Below are positions 44,656 to 45,941 of a stretch of DNA of 45,941 bases, in pieces (the stretch's first letter is position 1; every line of letters starts with the position of its first letter). The translations under genes and the position numbers were made by a program. Below the pieces are notes generated by a model. It saw only the letters and a list, made by a program, of their open reading frames with translations. It did not search any database and was not told the origin of the DNA. The stretch covers positions 1 to 45,941 of the forward strand of contig DITY01000252.1 of assembly GCA_002422955.1 (NCBI GenBank), given 5' to 3'. The stretch comes from Planctomycetaceae bacterium UBA6172 (GTDB taxonomy: Bacteria > Planctomycetota > Planctomycetia > Pirellulales > Pirellulaceae).

Positions 44656-45941
44656 ATGTCTTCTGAAACCGCGCTCCTGGAAGAGTTCTCCAAGCGTGAA
44701 TACAAGCACGGGTTCGTCACGGACATTGAAGCGGATTCGATTCCGCCTGGCCTCAGCGAGGACGTGGTTCGGCTGATTTCGTCAAAAAAAGAAGAGCCGG
44801 AATGGCTTTTGAACTGGCGTTTGAAGGCATTCCGACATTGGCAGACGTTGGTTGAGCCGACATGGCCGCATCTGACTTATCCGACGATCGACTACCAGCG
44901 GATGATCTATTACTCGGCTCCGAAGCAGAAACCGCTGCTCGACAGCCTCGATCAGGTCGACCCGAAGTTGCTCGAGACGTACGAGAAGCTTGGAATTCCG
45001 ATCGAAGAGCAGAAAGCCCTTGCCGGGGTTGCCGTGGATGCGGTTTTCGACAGCGTTTCGATCGCCACCACCTACAAGCAAGCCTTGGTCGACGCCGGCG
45101 TGATCTTCTGTCCGTTTTCCGAAGCGGTGCGACAGTACCCGGAATTGGTGCAGAAGTACCTCGGCTCCGTGGTTCCGGCCTCCGATAATTTTTTTGCGGC
45201 GCTCAACTCCGCAGTCTTCAGCGACGGATCGTTCTGTTACATCCCCGAGGGAGTTCGCTGCCCGCTCGAGTTGTCCACCTACTTTCGCATCAACGCCCAG
45301 AATACCGGCCAGTTCGAACGGACTTTGATCGTCGCCGAAAAAGGTGCCTACGTCAGCTATTTGGAGGGATGCACGGCACCCAAACGGGATGAAAATCAGC
45401 TGCATGCCGCGGTTGTCGAATTGGTCGCGATGGACAACGCCCAAATCAAATATTCGACGGTTCAGAACTGGTATCCGGGCGACGAAAACGGCAAGGGCGG
45501 GATCTACAATTTTGTGACCAAGCGGGGTGCTTGCCGCGGAGAGCGATCAAAAATTTCTTGGACGCAAGTCGAGACCGGTTCGGCGATCACTTGGAAATAT
45601 CCCAGCGTGATCTTGCAAGGTGATTATTCGGTAGGTGAGTTCTACTCGGTCGCCGTCACGGCGAATCATCAGCAGGCCGATACCGGAACGAAGATGATTC
45701 ACTTGGGGAAGAACACCTCCAGCACCATCATTTCGAAGGGTATTTCGGCGGGAGTCGGTCAGAACAGCTATCGCGGCTTGGTAAAGATCCAGAAAAATGC
45801 GACGAACTCGCGAAATTTTTCCCAGTGTGATTCTTTGCTAATCGGCGATAAGTGTGGTGCTCACACGTTCCCATACATCGAGGTCCGCAACACGTCGAGC
45901 CAAGTCGAGCACGAAGCTTCGACGTCCAAGGTAGGCGAGGA
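44656..45941 (+). CDS. sufB: Fe-S cluster assembly scaffold SufB (3' end beyond window)
   Basis: At least 428 residues, open to the window end, so the C-terminus is missing. SufB forms the SufBCD scaffold that builds Fe-S clusters. Recognised by PEWLLNWRLKAFRHW near the start, FSDGSFCYIPEGVRCPLELS, LEGCTAP, VQNWYPGDENGKGGIYNFVT, GSAITWKYPS and the late ISKGISAGVGQNSYRGLV. ATG 44656 is the first Met of the conserved sequence. It probably begins a suf operon that continues outside the window. A candidate sigma-54 promoter lies upstream. Confidence 0.97.
   Translation, partial: MSSETALLEEFSKREYKHGFVTDIEADSIPPGLSEDVVRLISSKKEEPEWLLNWRLKAFRHWQTLVEPTWPHLTYPTIDYQRMIYYSAPKQKPLLDSLDQVDPKLLETYEKLGIPIEEQKALAGVAVDAVFDSVSIATTYKQALVDAGVIFCPFSEAVRQYPELVQKYLGSVVPASDNFFAALNSAVFSDGSFCYIPEGVRCPLELSTYFRINAQNTGQFERTLIVAEKGAYVSYLEGCTAPKRDENQLHAAVVELVAMDNAQIKYSTVQNWYPGDENGKGGIYNFVTKRGACRGERSKISWTQVETGSAITWKYPSVILQGDYSVGEFYSVAVTANHQQADTGTKMIHLGKNTSSTIISKGISAGVGQNSYRGLVKIQKNATNSRNFSQCDSLLIGDKCGAHTFPYIEVRNTSSQVEHEASTSKVGE

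Noticed and set aside
44782..45444. 220-codon minus-strand frame antisense to sufB
   Set aside because: The plus strand there encodes unmistakable SufB; the antisense frame is a by-product of GC-rich codon usage.
1..45941. Mobile element, prophage or CRISPR content
   Set aside because: No transposase, integrase, phage structural gene or regularly spaced repeat array is seen, and gene style is uniform across the window.

Overview
The window looks like ordinary chromosomal DNA of a planctomycete, most likely a relative of Rhodopirellula/Blastopirellula (Pirellulaceae). The evidence is the gene content: a PSCyt1/DUF1549/DUF1553 protein paired with a DUF1501 protein, a DUF1598 protein, a Tat-exported Gfo/Idh/MocA oxidoreductase, a BBP2-type porin, several small proteins of a type I recall only from planctomycetes, and GC-rich DNA with scattered, mostly short operons. 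I see no transposase, integrase, phage gene, CRISPR array or toxin-antitoxin pair. It is a core region with lineage-specific genes mixed in.

Layout. 1-5.4 kb: a tRNA-Asn, a hydroxypyruvate-isomerase-like TIM-barrel protein coupled to a large single-span membrane protein, and a MoxR/ChlI-type AAA+ ATPase. 5.7-10.4 kb: a 74-residue conserved protein with its own terminator, a DUF1598 exported protein, and a divergent FHA-GAF-sigma-54 activator. 10.6-13 kb: purK and purE overlapping by ATGA, behind a small membrane protein. 13-19 kb: a lipoprotein, then a P-II protein, an AmtB ammonium transporter and a BBP2 porin, all three on the minus strand. 19.4-24.7 kb: ftsY, a MiaE-type tRNA hydroxylase, an exported planctomycete protein, a zinc-ribbon protein, an HNH protein and a lipoprotein. 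24.9-30.5 kb: the DUF1501/PSD1 operon and an exported MsrB. 30.6-34 kb: rpsB-tsf and metK. 34.4-38.1 kb: an exported TlpA-like thioredoxin protein followed by a GspF/PilC-like protein, then recA. 38.6-45.9 kb: glnS, a Gfo/Idh/MocA oxidoreductase, a GAF-GAF-sigma-54 activator, and divergently the start of sufB, cut by the window end.

Two sigma-54 activators of different input type (FHA-GAF and GAF-GAF) lie in the window. The most interesting regulatory observation is a good sigma-54 promoter match between the GAF-GAF activator and sufB, with an 11-bp direct repeat upstream of it. This suggests, but does not show, that the activator controls Fe-S cluster assembly. The P-II protein next to AmtB has Phe where the uridylylated Tyr51 normally sits, so it would have to signal without the classical GlnD modification. 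I do not see a wholly new multi-gene system; the findings are candidate regulatory links and unusual single-protein features.
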